From Desulfobacteraceae bacterium (GTDB lineage: Bacteria > Desulfobacterota > Desulfobacteria > Desulfobacterales > UBA5852), in contig JABZFP010000001.1 in the NCBI GenBank assembly GCA_014237395.1, positions 57,496-121,495 of the forward strand: DNA of 64,000 nucleotides. The letters run 5' to 3'. The notes below the pieces were generated by a model. The model did not search any database and was not told the origin of the DNA. It saw only the letters and a program-made list of their open reading frames with translations. Position 1 is the first letter of the stretch, and the number at the start of each line of letters is the position of its first letter. Of the stretch, positions 19,082-28,849 are shown piece after piece. The position numbers were made by a program, and so were the translations under genes.

Positions 19082-20336
19082 CGGCAATGTTTGTATCCCG
19101 GAAGAGCGCAGCCAGCAGGTGCTGGAACGGCTGCAGAGCACACTGAATCGCGCCTATCGCAACGTACCGTTTCATCAGCAGCGTTTGCAGAAGGAGGGGA
19201 TCGATCCGTCCGATATCCAGTCGCTGGACGATCTGCAGCGTCTGCCCTTCACCACACGCAAACACCTCAGTGAAAACTATCCCTATGGCCTGTTTGCCGT
19301 ACCGTTGCGTGACATCGTCAGGATCCACACGGCTCCCGGGACCCGTTCCAATCCGACGGTCAGCGGGTATACCCGACAGGATCTCCACATCTGGGAAAGC
19401 ATGGTGGCAACGGCCTTGCGAAGCTCCGGGGTGACGCCCGACGATATCCTGCAGATTCGTCTGGATCCCGGCCTTGCGACATGGGGGCGCGATTACCAGG
19501 GCGGCGCTGAAGCGCTGGGAGCCAGCGTCATCCCCAACACGGTGTTGTCCATCGAGAAACAACGAATGGTCATGCGGGACTACAAATCGTCCGTTCTGGT
19601 GACGACGCCCTCGTATGCGCATCAACTAGCGGCCTATCTGGTGAGCAAAGGGCTGAATCGGGGTGATTTAAGCCTCAAGACGTTGATTCTGGTGGGGGAA
19701 CCCGCCAGTGCGGCGCAGCGTGACGATCTGGAAGAAAAGCTTCATGTGCGCACCTGGCAGCATTTTGGGTTGAGCGAGGTCCCCGGGCCGGCATTGGCCT
19801 ATGAGTGTGAAAACCGATCCTGCCTGCACGTCAACGACGATCATTTTCTGCCGGAGATCATTGATCCGGCAACCGGAGAATCACTGCCGGCCGGTGCCAT
19901 CGGCGAACTGGTGCTGACGACGCTGACCACCCGGGCCTTTCCGCTGATCCGCTTTCGCACGGGTGACATGGCCCGTATTCTTCCGGAGGCCTGCGACTGT
20001 GATTGCCGGTTGGTGCGCATCGAATGGCGACCCGAACGAAGCGACCGGCTGATCCGCGTGCGCGGCGTCAAAATCCACGAGGCGCAGATTTTGGCCGGCA
20101 TCGAAGGTGCACTGGGCATGCCGCCGCAGCACGCCTGCATGTTTGAAAAACGCTATCGCGAAGAAACCTTCCTTGAAATCTGGATTGCAGTGGACGATGC
20201 ACTTTTCTCCGATGAGATCAAACGGCTGGAAAACCGCATAAAGTCCGTCCGCGACCAGGTGCAGGAAGCCACCGGCGTTCCTGTCATCGTCCGGCTCAAA
20301 GAGCAAGCCTCCATCATCGCCTGCAAACTTGCTTAA
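19053..20336 (+). CDS. PaaK-like protein with degenerate AMP-binding loop
   Basis: A 427-residue paralogue of the upstream phenylacetate-CoA ligase, with matching segments along the whole length ([45 protein letters not shown]). The Ser/Thr/Gly-rich nucleotide loop is altered: SSGTTGQPT of the upstream enzyme is APGTRSNPT here, losing the central Thr-Thr-Gly. ATP binding may be weakened, so it may be an inactive partner, a sensor, or a ligase with different chemistry. It is translationally overlapped with livF, which suggests a role linked to the imported substrate. Starts at ATG 19053 or 19065 are both possible. Confidence 0.8.
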   Translation: MVNSMTEKPDGNVCIPEERSQQVLERLQSTLNRAYRNVPFHQQRLQKEGIDPSDIQSLDDLQRLPFTTRKHLSENYPYGLFAVPLRDIVRIHTAPGTRSNPTVSGYTRQDLHIWESMVATALRSSGVTPDDILQIRLDPGLATWGRDYQGGAEALGASVIPNTVLSIEKQRMVMRDYKSSVLVTTPSYAHQLAAYLVSKGLNRGDLSLKTLILVGEPASAAQRDDLEEKLHVRTWQHFGLSEVPGPALAYECENRSCLHVNDDHFLPEIIDPATGESLPAGAIGELVLTTLTTRAFPLIRFRTGDMARILPEACDCDCRLVRIEWRPERSDRLIRVRGVKIHEAQILAGIEGALGMPPQHACMFEKRYREETFLEIWIAVDDALFSDEIKRLENRIKSVRDQVQEATGVPVIVRLKEQASIIACKLA

Positions 20337-20407
20337 GTTCGCCGTCACCCGGAACACCATTCCGCGCGGAAGACCATAATCCCTGCCATTTTCATGAAGG
20401 GAACCAG

Positions 20408-20439
20408 GGCCCCCTTGCCGTCCGTTTTTCAAGGGGGCC
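20408..20439. repeat. GC-rich inverted repeat after PaaK-like gene
   Basis: A perfect 10-bp inverted repeat, GGCCCCCTTG and CAAGGGGGCC, separated by 12 bases. It sits 72 bases after the PaaK-like stop. No T run follows on the plus strand, so it is a weak terminator candidate. Confidence 0.5.
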
Positions 20440-20519
20440 GCGTCCCGTAAGGGAAATTCTCCAGCAACTTGCGCCCCTATTTCGGAACACGACTATCAGT
20501 CTGTGATTATTATTCATAT

Positions 20520-20549
20520 TTGACTTCAAAGGAGATTTCCGGATATAAA
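20520..20549 (+). promoter_or_regulatory. Sigma-70-like promoter
   Basis: TTGACT, an 18-base spacer and TATAAA lie about 50 bases upstream of the small membrane protein gene and would serve it and the secretion ATPase gene behind it. Confidence 0.5.
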
Positions 20550-20596
20550 TAGGGCTATCAGCAACCTATTTTGAATACAATCGCATTGAGAATCAC

Positions 20597-20860
20597 ATGG
20601 ATAACAGAAAAAACAGTTTTCAATTGCTATGGGGGGCCGCCCTGACAGCCGCCGGCATCGGGGTTTTCGTCATCCTGCCCCACCGAATGGCCCAAATTCA
20701 ACAGCTGCGTCAGGCGGAACCGTACGACTTCGATATGCTCTTTCTCTGGTTTTGTTTCGGCCTGTTGGGTGTTCTTCTGATTGGCGGCGGATTGCGCAAA
20801 ATTTATGGCCAGCTCAGAAATTCATCCGGCACTTCCCCCGATGACCATCGTCGTGACTGA
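20597..20860 (+). CDS. Small two-helix membrane protein
   Basis: An 87-residue protein of unknown function with two predicted membrane helices (about residues 10-29 and 48-69) and a polar tail. It lies 26 bases upstream of the GspE/PilB-like ATPase and behind a good promoter, so it may be a membrane partner of that ATPase. No family is recognised. Confidence 0.6.
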   Translation: MDNRKNSFQLLWGAALTAAGIGVFVILPHRMAQIQQLRQAEPYDFDMLFLWFCFGLLGVLLIGGGLRKIYGQLRNSSGTSPDDHRRD

Positions 20861-20886
20861 ATGCTAACCGCAAGGTGGATGCTATC

Positions 20887-23193
20887 ATGAACCAGAAATC
20901 TCAAGAGCTTCGGGTCAAGGAATCGAATGTCCAGGACCTCAAGTCCGAGGTCGCCTATCGCGACCGGTTGCAGAGCATCTGCAACAAAATATATGCCGCA
21001 TCGAACCTCGATGAAATTCTGATCGATCTCAAAGACGAGATTACCACCCTCTTCGAGGCGAAGCGGGTCACCGTCTTCGTGGTGGACGGAAAAACCCGCC
21101 AGCTGGTTTCGCGATTCAAGTCGAAAGCCGAAATATCCGAAATTCGAATTCCGATATCCACCACCAGTCTCGCGGGGTATACCGCCAGCAAACAAGCGCC
21201 GCTCAATATCCGTGACGTCTACGACGAGAAAGAGCTGCGGCTGATCAGTCCCGATTTGAAGTTCGATCGCAGTTGGGACATGAAAACCGGGTTCCGCACC
21301 CGGCAGGTCCTCGTTTACCCAATCGTTTTCAAAAAGTTCCTGCTGGGCGTCCTGCAGTTGATCAACCGCCACGGCGAGTCAGCCTTCACGGATGAAGATC
21401 AGCAATCGGCCGCCAAGGTCGCCGAGATTATCGGGATTGCCGTCTACAATCAAAAACGAATCGCCAAAAGCCGGCCGCATCGCTTCAGCTACTTGATCGA
21501 TAATCATTTCCTCACTCAAAAAGAACTGGACTCGGCCATTGCGGCGGCCCGTCGCCAAAAACTACCCATCGAACAAATTCTGGTGCGGGACTTGAACATC
21601 CCCAAAAAGGATATCGGAAAATCGCTTTCCGAATACTTCGGCGTGCCGTATATCGAATTTTTCCGCAATGCCCAGGTGCCGGGGGCCCTCATGCAGGGGC
21701 TGCGGATTCCTTTTCTGGAAAGAAATTTTTGGGTGCCGTTGCGTTCGGAAGGCGAAAAAGTCATCATCGCCATTGATAACCCGCAGGACCTGGCCAAAAT
21801 TGACGAGATCAAGGCCCTTTTCCCCGGTCGCGAACTCGGCCTGGCTGTGGCTCTGCGCCCGGATATCCTCAACTTCATCAAACTGTTTACCCAGGCCGAC
21901 CAGAATCTCGAGGGGATCGATGAAATTCTGGCGGATATGAAAAACGAAGAGGCCGCCGTTGAAGAAGCCGAAGCCATGGTGGGGGAGGAAGACAGCGCGG
22001 TCGTCAAACTGGTCAATAAAATCATTCTGGATGCCTACAGCCGCGGCGCCTCGGATATTCATATCGAGCCCTATCCGGGTCGACAGGAAACCGAGGTGCG
22101 CATGCGGGTGGACGGCAGCTGCACGCTTTACCAGAAAATCCCTTTTCAATTGCGCAATGCCGTATTGTCCCGTCTTAAAATCATGGCGGATCTGGATATC
22201 GCCGAGCGGCGCAAGCCACAGGACGGGAAGATCCGGTTCAAGAAATACGGGGGCAAGGATATCGAGCTGCGTGTCGCCACCGTCCCCACCCAGGGCGCCA
22301 TGGAAGACATCGTATTACGTATCCTGGCCGCCGGGGAACCCATTCCATTAAACCGCATGGGGTTTTCCCACAACAACTACGATAAATTCATCGATTCTAT
22401 TACCAAGCCGTACGGTATTATTTTCGTTTGCGGCCCGACCGGCTCCGGTAAAACCACCACCCTGCATTCGGCCCTCAGCTACATCAACAAGACCGACACC
22501 AAAATCTGGACGGCGGAAGACCCGGTTGAAATCACGCAGCGCGGTTTGCGACAGGTGCAGGTGAAACCCCAGATCGGGTTTGATTTTGCCGCGGCCATGC
22601 GCTCTTTTCTGCGGGCGGATCCGGATGTCATCATGGTCGGCGAAATGCGGGACAAAGAGACGACCCATATCGGGATCGAGGCCTCTCTGACCGGTCATCT
22701 CGTCCTGTCGACCCTGCACACCAACAATGCGCCGGAAAGCATCACGCGTCTTCTCGACATGGGCATGGACCCTTTTAACTTTGCCGATGCGATTCTTTGT
22801 ATTATGGCGCAGCGACTGGTGCGCACGCTTTGTCTGGAGTGCAAAAGGACCTACGCCCCGACAGAGGTCCAGTATGACGAACTGGTGCGGGAGTATGGTA
22901 AAAACGCGTTTGAAGCCAATGTACAGATCCCTTACAGCGACAATCTGAAGCTTTACAAACCTGTCGGGTGCGAAGCCTGCAACAATGGGGGGTATCTGGG
23001 CCGCATGGGCATCCACGAACTGTTGACCGGTACGGATGAAATGAGGCGCTTGATTCAAAACAAAGAACGCGTGGAAGTCATCCGCGAGCAGGCCTTGAAA
23101 GATGGCATGACCACGCTTAAACAAGACGGCGTCGAAAAAATTTTTGGCGGCAATTGTGACCTGTTGCAAGTGCGCAAGGTGACCATCAAGTAG
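20887..23193 (+). CDS. GAF-domain GspE/PilB-type secretion or pilus ATPase
   Basis: About 768 residues. An N-terminal GAF domain (about 25-195) is followed by a GspE/PilB N1-like domain (LTQKELDSAIAAARRQKLPIEQ...). The hexameric secretion ATPase core then shows Walker A GPTGSGKTTT (about 516), the Asp box around AEDPVEI, the His box STLHTNNAPES and a tetracysteine zinc site CxxC...CxxC (about 648 and 695). It would drive type IV pilus extension or type II secretion. The GAF domain is unusual and suggests small-ligand control. No other pilus genes are nearby. The ATG follows AAGGTGG. Confidence 0.9.
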   Translation: MNQKSQELRVKESNVQDLKSEVAYRDRLQSICNKIYAASNLDEILIDLKDEITTLFEAKRVTVFVVDGKTRQLVSRFKSKAEISEIRIPISTTSLAGYTASKQAPLNIRDVYDEKELRLISPDLKFDRSWDMKTGFRTRQVLVYPIVFKKFLLGVLQLINRHGESAFTDEDQQSAAKVAEIIGIAVYNQKRIAKSRPHRFSYLIDNHFLTQKELDSAIAAARRQKLPIEQILVRDLNIPKKDIGKSLSEYFGVPYIEFFRNAQVPGALMQGLRIPFLERNFWVPLRSEGEKVIIAIDNPQDLAKIDEIKALFPGRELGLAVALRPDILNFIKLFTQADQNLEGIDEILADMKNEEAAVEEAEAMVGEEDSAVVKLVNKIILDAYSRGASDIHIEPYPGRQETEVRMRVDGSCTLYQKIPFQLRNAVLSRLKIMADLDIAERRKPQDGKIRFKKYGGKDIELRVATVPTQGAMEDIVLRILAAGEPIPLNRMGFSHNNYDKFIDSITKPYGIIFVCGPTGSGKTTTLHSALSYINKTDTKIWTAEDPVEITQRGLRQVQVKPQIGFDFAAAMRSFLRADPDVIMVGEMRDKETTHIGIEASLTGHLVLSTLHTNNAPESITRLLDMGMDPFNFADAILCIMAQRLVRTLCLECKRTYAPTEVQYDELVREYGKNAFEANVQIPYSDNLKLYKPVGCEACNNGGYLGRMGIHELLTGTDEMRRLIQNKERVEVIREQALKDGMTTLKQDGVEKIFGGNCDLLQVRKVTIK

Positions 23194-23512
23194 GCCGAAT
23201 CACGATACGCCCATAATGACGCAAGCCTTTTTCAAACCATCCGGTAGCGCCCCCGATCAAATGAGCATCGACAATGCGGCCCGGCCTATAGTCGTAAATA
23301 TATATAATACATGTATTTATAGCTACATTATTTGTGTATGACATGAATATTGGTTTAGACCTCGAATCGGTATGCGCTTCTATTCCCCTTGCGACCCGAT
23401 GCCTCCCTATTTAAAAAATGCTGATTTTTTCATTAAGTATCAAGCTTTTATGCCGATATACCATTAGGACTTGTTTGGGAAAGACCTACCGGATGCATAC
23501 GCCCGAGGCCAG
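23194..23512. other. AT-rich intergenic region with palindrome
   Basis: No gene is seen. The middle is AT-rich and contains the perfect 12-bp palindrome AATACATGTATT at 23306-23317 inside a TATATA-rich stretch. It probably carries the promoter and an operator for the histidine kinase gene; the exact promoter elements are not clear. Confidence 0.4.
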
Positions 23513-26377
23513 ATGAAGGAAGAAGATCGCCTATATAACAGCCGGCTTGCCAGAATATACCTGGAATACCTGCGTTTTCAGTTCCCGGACATTCAGGCCG
23601 ACCACCTGCTGGCCTATGCCGGCATGACGAAATTGGAAGTGGAAGATCCTGCCCACTGGTTCACCCAGGAACAGGTCGATCGTTTCCATGATGTTCTCGT
23701 AAAAGAGACCGGGAATGAAGCCATATCCCGCGATGTTGGCCGCTATGCGGCCTCGTCCGATGGTATGGGCCTCGTCAAACGATATGCGCTCGGCTTTATC
23801 AATCCTGCCAACATCTATGTCCTAACCGGCAAGCTCGCGCCGCTCCTGACGCGCGGCGCCGCCATTCAGACCCAGCGACTTGGGGGTACCAAGGTGGAGA
23901 TTATTGCCACCCCCTATCCCGGTGTGAACGAAAAAGACTACCAGTGTGAAAACCGTTTGGGTTCTTTCGAATCCATCGGCCTGCATTTTTCTAAACAGTA
24001 TGCCAAGGTCGAGCATCCCGAATGTTGTCACCGGGGGGATACCCGCTGTCGCTACATCATTTCCTGGGACAAGGCGCCTTCCATGCTCTGGAAGCATATC
24101 CGGAATGTTTCCCTTATGTTTGACCTTGTGGCGGCGGTCATTCTGTTCTTGTATCTGCCGTTGCTGACCAGTGTGGCCGCGGTTCTGGGGTTGGGTCTGA
24201 AAACCGCCCTGATCGCGATCTACGGACTTCATCTGGAAAAGGCGGATCTCACGCGCACGGTTGTGGCCCAGGGCGACGCGGCTCAGGAACACATCCATGA
24301 AGTCAATACGCGCTACAGCAATGCGCTGCTCGTGCAGGAAGTCGGGAAAGCGACAGCGACGATTTTGAACAAGGATGAGCTCATCACCGCCGTTATCGCC
24401 ATTATGAAAAATCGATTAAACTTTGACCGGGGGGCGATCCTGCTCGCCAATGCAGAGGGATCCCGCCTCGACTATATCGCCGGTTATGGTTTTGGACCGG
24501 AAAACGAACCCACCATGCGCGGCATACAGTTCAATTTGGCCCAACCGGACTCAAAAGGGGTTTTTGTCCGGAGTTTCTGGGACCAAAAACCGCTTATCGT
24601 GGAAGATATCGGCGCCATCAAACACCAGTTTTCGACCAGAAGCCAGAAACTCCTGGAAGCGATTCAGGTCCACTCTCTTATCAGTGTTCCGATCGTATAT
24701 GAGAACAAGCCCGTGGGGATTATCGCCGTTGATAACGTCAAATCACAGAATGCATTGTCCCAGAGCGATCTGAATCTCATCATGGGGATGGCATCCCAAT
24801 TGGCGGTGGGGATCAGCAATGCCGATTCCTTTAATAAATTGCAGCAAAGCGAGGAAAAATATCGGGATATTTTCGAAAATGTTTCGGATTATCTTTACTA
24901 TCACGACCTCGCGGGCCGTATTATCCAAACCAACCGGTCTTTCCAGAAGGTGTCAGGATACCGCAGTGACGAACTCGCCCACATGCACATCAAGGATCTC
25001 ATAACGAAGCGCTACCGCCCTGATTTTGATGCCTATCTTAAGAGAATTATGCGCGATGGACAATCCGAGGGGACCATGCGCCTCGTCAAGAAAGATGGGA
25101 CGGAGTTCATCATCGAATACAAGAATTCTCTAGTTTACCATAACGGGCAGGCCACCGGCATCCGTGGCTCGGCGCGTGATATCACGGAACGCTGGCTGTC
25201 CATGAGAGAAAAAAAGGGGCTTGAACGAAAGCTTGAACAGGCCCAGAAAATGGAGGCCATCGGCACCCTGGCGGGCGGTGTGGCCCATGACCTCAACAAC
25301 ATATTAAGCGGCATTGTCAGCTATCCTGATCTCCTGTTGATGGATCTTCCCGAAAATAGCCATTTGCGGGATCCGATCCGCACCATTCGCGATTCGGGTC
25401 AGAAAGCCGCGGCGATCGTTCAGGATTTGCTGACCATGGCAAGACGGGGTGTAACCGTTACAGACGTGGTCGATCTGAACAAAATTATATCGGATTACCT
25501 GACCTCGCCTGAGCATGGCAAATTAAAGTCCTTCCATCCCGATGTGCGCGTCGACTGCGATTTGGCTACCACCATGCTGAATATCATGGGGTCCCCGGTT
25601 CACCTGGCCAAAAGCATCATGAATCTGGTGTCAAACGCGGCGGAAGCCATGCCCGAAGGCGGTACCATCACCATTCGCACCTCGAACGCGTATATCGACA
25701 CGCCGCTGGAGGGATATGACATTGTCGAAGAAGGCGATTATGTCGTATTCCACATTTCCGATAATGGGATCGGTATTCCGGAAAAAGATTTGAAACGGAT
25801 ATTTGAACCGTTTTATACCAAAAAAATTATGGGACGCAGCGGAACCGGATTGGGCATGTCCGTGGTCTGGGCAACCGTGAAAGATCACAAGGGGTATATC
25901 GACGTTGCCAGCACAATTGGATCCGGGACAACGTTTACCCTGTATTTTCCGGCAACGCGTGAGATCGATACCCAAGTCGCCGACACATGGTCTTTCAAGG
26001 ACTATATGGCCAAGGGCGAGCGTATTCTGGTGGTCGATGATGTCAGTGAACAGCGCCAGATTGCGTCGGTCATGCTTCGAAGACTGGGGTATGCGGTCGA
26101 ATCGGCCGCCAGTGGCGAGGAGGCTGTGGCCATGGCCAAACAATACACGCCGGATCTGGTCGTGCTGGATATGATCATGGATCCGGGGATGGACGGCCTG
26201 GAAACCTATCGTCAGCTGCTTGACATCAATGCCGGGCAAAAAGCCATTATTGCCAGCGGTTTTTCCGAGTCCGAGAAAGTGCGGACAGCCCTTCGGATCG
26301 GTGCCGGCGCCTACCTTAAAAAACCCTACCTGCTGGACAAGATTGGAATGGCGGTCCGGGCGGAATTGGACCGATAG
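23513..26377 (+). CDS. Hybrid sensor histidine kinase (V4R-like, GAF, PAS, HisKA, HATPase, REC)
   Basis: About 954 residues. The N-terminal 190 residues form a cytosolic-looking sensor ending in a Cys/His cluster, EHPECCHRGDTRCRYIISW, that resembles V4R/XylR-type ligand domains. Two hydrophobic segments follow (about 200-245), then a GAF domain (about 275-440), a PAS domain (about 450-570), the HisKA box with phospho-His in GGVAHDLNNI (about 591), a HATPase with DNGIGIPEKD and GTGLGMSV, and a C-terminal receiver with Asp in LDMIMDPGMDG (about 885). The ATG is preferred to an upstream TTG. Its output partner is not adjacent, so the target is unknown. Confidence 0.88.
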   Translation: MKEEDRLYNSRLARIYLEYLRFQFPDIQADHLLAYAGMTKLEVEDPAHWFTQEQVDRFHDVLVKETGNEAISRDVGRYAASSDGMGLVKRYALGFINPANIYVLTGKLAPLLTRGAAIQTQRLGGTKVEIIATPYPGVNEKDYQCENRLGSFESIGLHFSKQYAKVEHPECCHRGDTRCRYIISWDKAPSMLWKHIRNVSLMFDLVAAVILFLYLPLLTSVAAVLGLGLKTALIAIYGLHLEKADLTRTVVAQGDAAQEHIHEVNTRYSNALLVQEVGKATATILNKDELITAVIAIMKNRLNFDRGAILLANAEGSRLDYIAGYGFGPENEPTMRGIQFNLAQPDSKGVFVRSFWDQKPLIVEDIGAIKHQFSTRSQKLLEAIQVHSLISVPIVYENKPVGIIAVDNVKSQNALSQSDLNLIMGMASQLAVGISNADSFNKLQQSEEKYRDIFENVSDYLYYHDLAGRIIQTNRSFQKVSGYRSDELAHMHIKDLITKRYRPDFDAYLKRIMRDGQSEGTMRLVKKDGTEFIIEYKNSLVYHNGQATGIRGSARDITERWLSMREKKGLERKLEQAQKMEAIGTLAGGVAHDLNNILSGIVSYPDLLLMDLPENSHLRDPIRTIRDSGQKAAAIVQDLLTMARRGVTVTDVVDLNKIISDYLTSPEHGKLKSFHPDVRVDCDLATTMLNIMGSPVHLAKSIMNLVSNAAEAMPEGGTITIRTSNAYIDTPLEGYDIVEEGDYVVFHISDNGIGIPEKDLKRIFEPFYTKKIMGRSGTGLGMSVVWATVKDHKGYIDVASTIGSGTTFTLYFPATREIDTQVADTWSFKDYMAKGERILVVDDVSEQRQIASVMLRRLGYAVESAASGEEAVAMAKQYTPDLVVLDMIMDPGMDGLETYRQLLDINAGQKAIIASGFSESEKVRTALRIGAGAYLKKPYLLDKIGMAVRAELDR

Positions 26378-26425
26378 CATCGCTTAAGCCGGACGGGTCT
26401 GCCATTTCCCCGTCGAGCGACAGCG

Positions 26426-28255
26426 CTATGACCCCTCCAGAGCGTTTCGAAAGCGCACCAATTGCTCCCTGTAATAGGCGTGTTTCTCTTTGGCCGTATC
26501 CAGCGCGCGTTGTTCGAAACGGATGGCAGCGTCAATGTCCCCGTTGACGAAATAACATTCCGCCAGGGTGTCCAGGACGTGGGGGGAGGGATCGAGATGG
26601 GCAGCCCGCTGTGCCAGGGCCAAGGCGCGTGTCGGATCACGAAGGGTTTCATCGGCGCTGGTGGCGTAGAGCCAGGCCAGATTATTGAGCACCTGGGGAT
26701 TTTCCGGGTCCAGTGCCAGGGAGCGCTCGTAGGCTTCGGCCGTTTCCCGGAAGGCATTTTGGCTGTACTTCAAATCGCCCAGAAGGCTGAAGAGTTCCGG
26801 ATTGTCCGGCGATTCGGCGATTTCCTGATTCAGGATCTCTTCGAAAAAATGCGTGCTGATACGGTTCCCGGCACGGCCGTAATTGAGCTGGTAGCCCATC
26901 ACGGCAATGCCCGCCATCACGATTGAAAAAGCGAGGAGACTATAGCGCACCTTACGGTTGTGGCGGTCGATCCAGTGTCGGTTGCGTTCGCATTTCAGAA
27001 GGTAGTCGATGCGTTCGCGGATACTGTAATGGTGCCAATTGGGTTTGTCGGGAGACTGACCGCTCGTGGCCGCTATTTTCTGGAAGGTGGTGATCATGGG
27101 GCCCGCCGTGTCGAAGAGGCTGTAGACGTAACCGTCGGCCTGACGCTCGAAGGTGCGCATGAAATAGCCGAAGACAAAGCGGAAATAGACGAGAAAAATC
27201 ACCAGAAAGACAACGCTGAATAGCGACGATATGATGGTGGCCTGGTCGATCCCAAGGTTGAGAACCATCTGGTAAAGCGGCCGGGCAGAGAAAATCAGAA
27301 AAATGGTGACGTCGTAGATCGCAAAAGAGATCAGCATGAACCCGGCCATGAAGAAAATATAATACAACAGATGGTGCTTTTTGACGTGACCGATTTCATG
27401 GGCGATCACGGCGTCCACCTCCTCGGGTGCCAGCGAGCGAAGCAGCGCATCGGTTACCAGAATATAGCGGAACCGACGGGCGATGCCCATGACCCCCGCT
27501 GTCAGCATCCGCCCGCCGAATACAGGCCAGTAAACAATATTGCGATAGCCGATGCCGGCGCGGCGGCAGAGTTTTTCAATGCGTTGGCGGTAAAAGCCCG
27601 GCTCAAGCGGATAGCACCCCCAGAAACGTTGGATGACGAGCGGCGCGAAAACAGCGACGATCACTAGAAACACCAGAAAGTAGATGACTTCTCCCTCGGT
27701 GCTCGATAAAAATTGCCTGGGACGCTCGAAGGGCAGGGCAAAGATGATATCGGCAACGATGGATACCATCACCCATGGGAGGATAATCGGCACCGCCATG
27801 CGCCAGTTTGAGATGACATAGGCTAGGCGTGAGAGGTCGGAACCGTATAGTTTTCGATAACTGGGGTAGGCGCTGTGCCAGACAATCGACAGGATGAAGA
27901 GAAACAGGAAAAGGAAAACGACGGCCAAAAGGGTGGGCAGGACCTGGAATAAAGAAGCTTGCGCGCCATGCGAAGGTAGCCCTAAGCCGTGAACGATGAT
28001 GGCAAACAAGATGATGGCCACGATGGACTGGCGGGTCACCAGGCGGGTATAGCGATGATCGGCACTGAAAGTGTCGATCCGGTCGATCATTGTGGACAAA
28101 CGGCGGAAGAACCCGCGGGCGGCGGCGCCAAAGCCGATGACGAGCGCGGTGGCGAGCGCTATGGCCTCGGCCGCGGAAAGGCCGGGGTTTTCCGTCGGCT
28201 GGTAGATGGCGTAAACAAGGATGGCAACAATCAGATAGATAAAGTTGGCAAACAT
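26426..28255 (-). CDS. M48-family membrane metalloprotease with C-terminal TPR repeats
   Basis: A 609-residue polytopic protein. Several N-terminal helices precede an Oma1/HtpX-like M48 domain with the zinc motif HEIGH (about residue 285), further membrane segments, and three or so TPR repeats in the last 140 residues. M48 proteases of this kind degrade misfolded membrane proteins. It is convergent with the histidine kinase gene, 48 bases apart, and follows queH on the same strand with a 42-base gap. Confidence 0.87.
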   Translation of the reverse strand: MFANFIYLIVAILVYAIYQPTENPGLSAAEAIALATALVIGFGAAARGFFRRLSTMIDRIDTFSADHRYTRLVTRQSIVAIILFAIIVHGLGLPSHGAQASLFQVLPTLLAVVFLFLFLFILSIVWHSAYPSYRKLYGSDLSRLAYVISNWRMAVPIILPWVMVSIVADIIFALPFERPRQFLSSTEGEVIYFLVFLVIVAVFAPLVIQRFWGCYPLEPGFYRQRIEKLCRRAGIGYRNIVYWPVFGGRMLTAGVMGIARRFRYILVTDALLRSLAPEEVDAVIAHEIGHVKKHHLLYYIFFMAGFMLISFAIYDVTIFLIFSARPLYQMVLNLGIDQATIISSLFSVVFLVIFLVYFRFVFGYFMRTFERQADGYVYSLFDTAGPMITTFQKIAATSGQSPDKPNWHHYSIRERIDYLLKCERNRHWIDRHNRKVRYSLLAFSIVMAGIAVMGYQLNYGRAGNRISTHFFEEILNQEIAESPDNPELFSLLGDLKYSQNAFRETAEAYERSLALDPENPQVLNNLAWLYATSADETLRDPTRALALAQRAAHLDPSPHVLDTLAECYFVNGDIDAAIRFEQRALDTAKEKHAYYREQLVRFRNALEGS

Positions 28256-28297
28256 AGTCTATGGCATATACGGGTCTGCACCCGGTCGTCGGGGCTT

Positions 28298-28849
28298 TTA
28301 TGGGGTAGCGGATGCCTGTGTGTCACGGTAGTAGCGGTCTTTTTCGCTGTAGATACACCCGCAGTAGGGCTGGCGATACATCCCCCGTTCTTTGGAGACT
28401 TCGATGCCTTCCCGCCAGCCGTCCCGAAAATCTTTATAGAGGAAGGGCACTCCGGTTTCCTTGGCGATGGATTCTCCCACGGCCTGGATCATGTCGTGCT
28501 TTTGGAATCGGCTATAGAGAAGGGTGCTGGTGAAGGCGTCGAACTTGCCCTTGCGGGCAATCAGGGCGGCCGCCCGCAGCCGATCATGATAGCAGTAGCG
28601 GCAGCGCTCCTTTTCCCGAAATGCGACATTGCGGATAAAGCCTTCCATGTCATATCCGTCCTGGATGACAACCCGCAGCTTTTGGGCGGTGGCAAACTTC
28701 TCCAGCGTTTCCTGGCGCCGCAGGCATTCCGTGTACGGATGAATATTATGGCGGTAGAAAAACCCCATCACCTCATCGCCGGCATCGCGTAGGACTTTCA
28801 GGGGATAGATGGTGCAGGGGCCGCAGCAGGTATGCAGCAAGATTTTCAT
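28298..28849 (-). CDS. queH: Epoxyqueuosine reductase QueH
   Basis: A 183-residue DUF208 protein. It shows the N-terminal HTCCGPC motif, the middle CRYCYHDR and the C-terminal YCGCIYS, the cysteine pattern of QueH, which carries a [4Fe-4S] cluster and reduces epoxyqueuosine to queuosine in tRNA as the non-orthologous replacement for QueG. Its ATG overlaps the yggS stop by four bases, so it is translated with yggS and maf. Confidence 0.93.
   Translation of the reverse strand: MKILLHTCCGPCTIYPLKVLRDAGDEVMGFFYRHNIHPYTECLRRQETLEKFATAQKLRVVIQDGYDMEGFIRNVAFREKERCRYCYHDRLRAAALIARKGKFDAFTSTLLYSRFQKHDMIQAVGESIAKETGVPFLYKDFRDGWREGIEVSKERGMYRQPYCGCIYSEKDRYYRDTQASATP

Noticed and set aside
20408..20439. 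Calling the GGCCCCCTTG inverted repeat a terminator
   Set aside because: The stem is strong but no T run follows on either strand.
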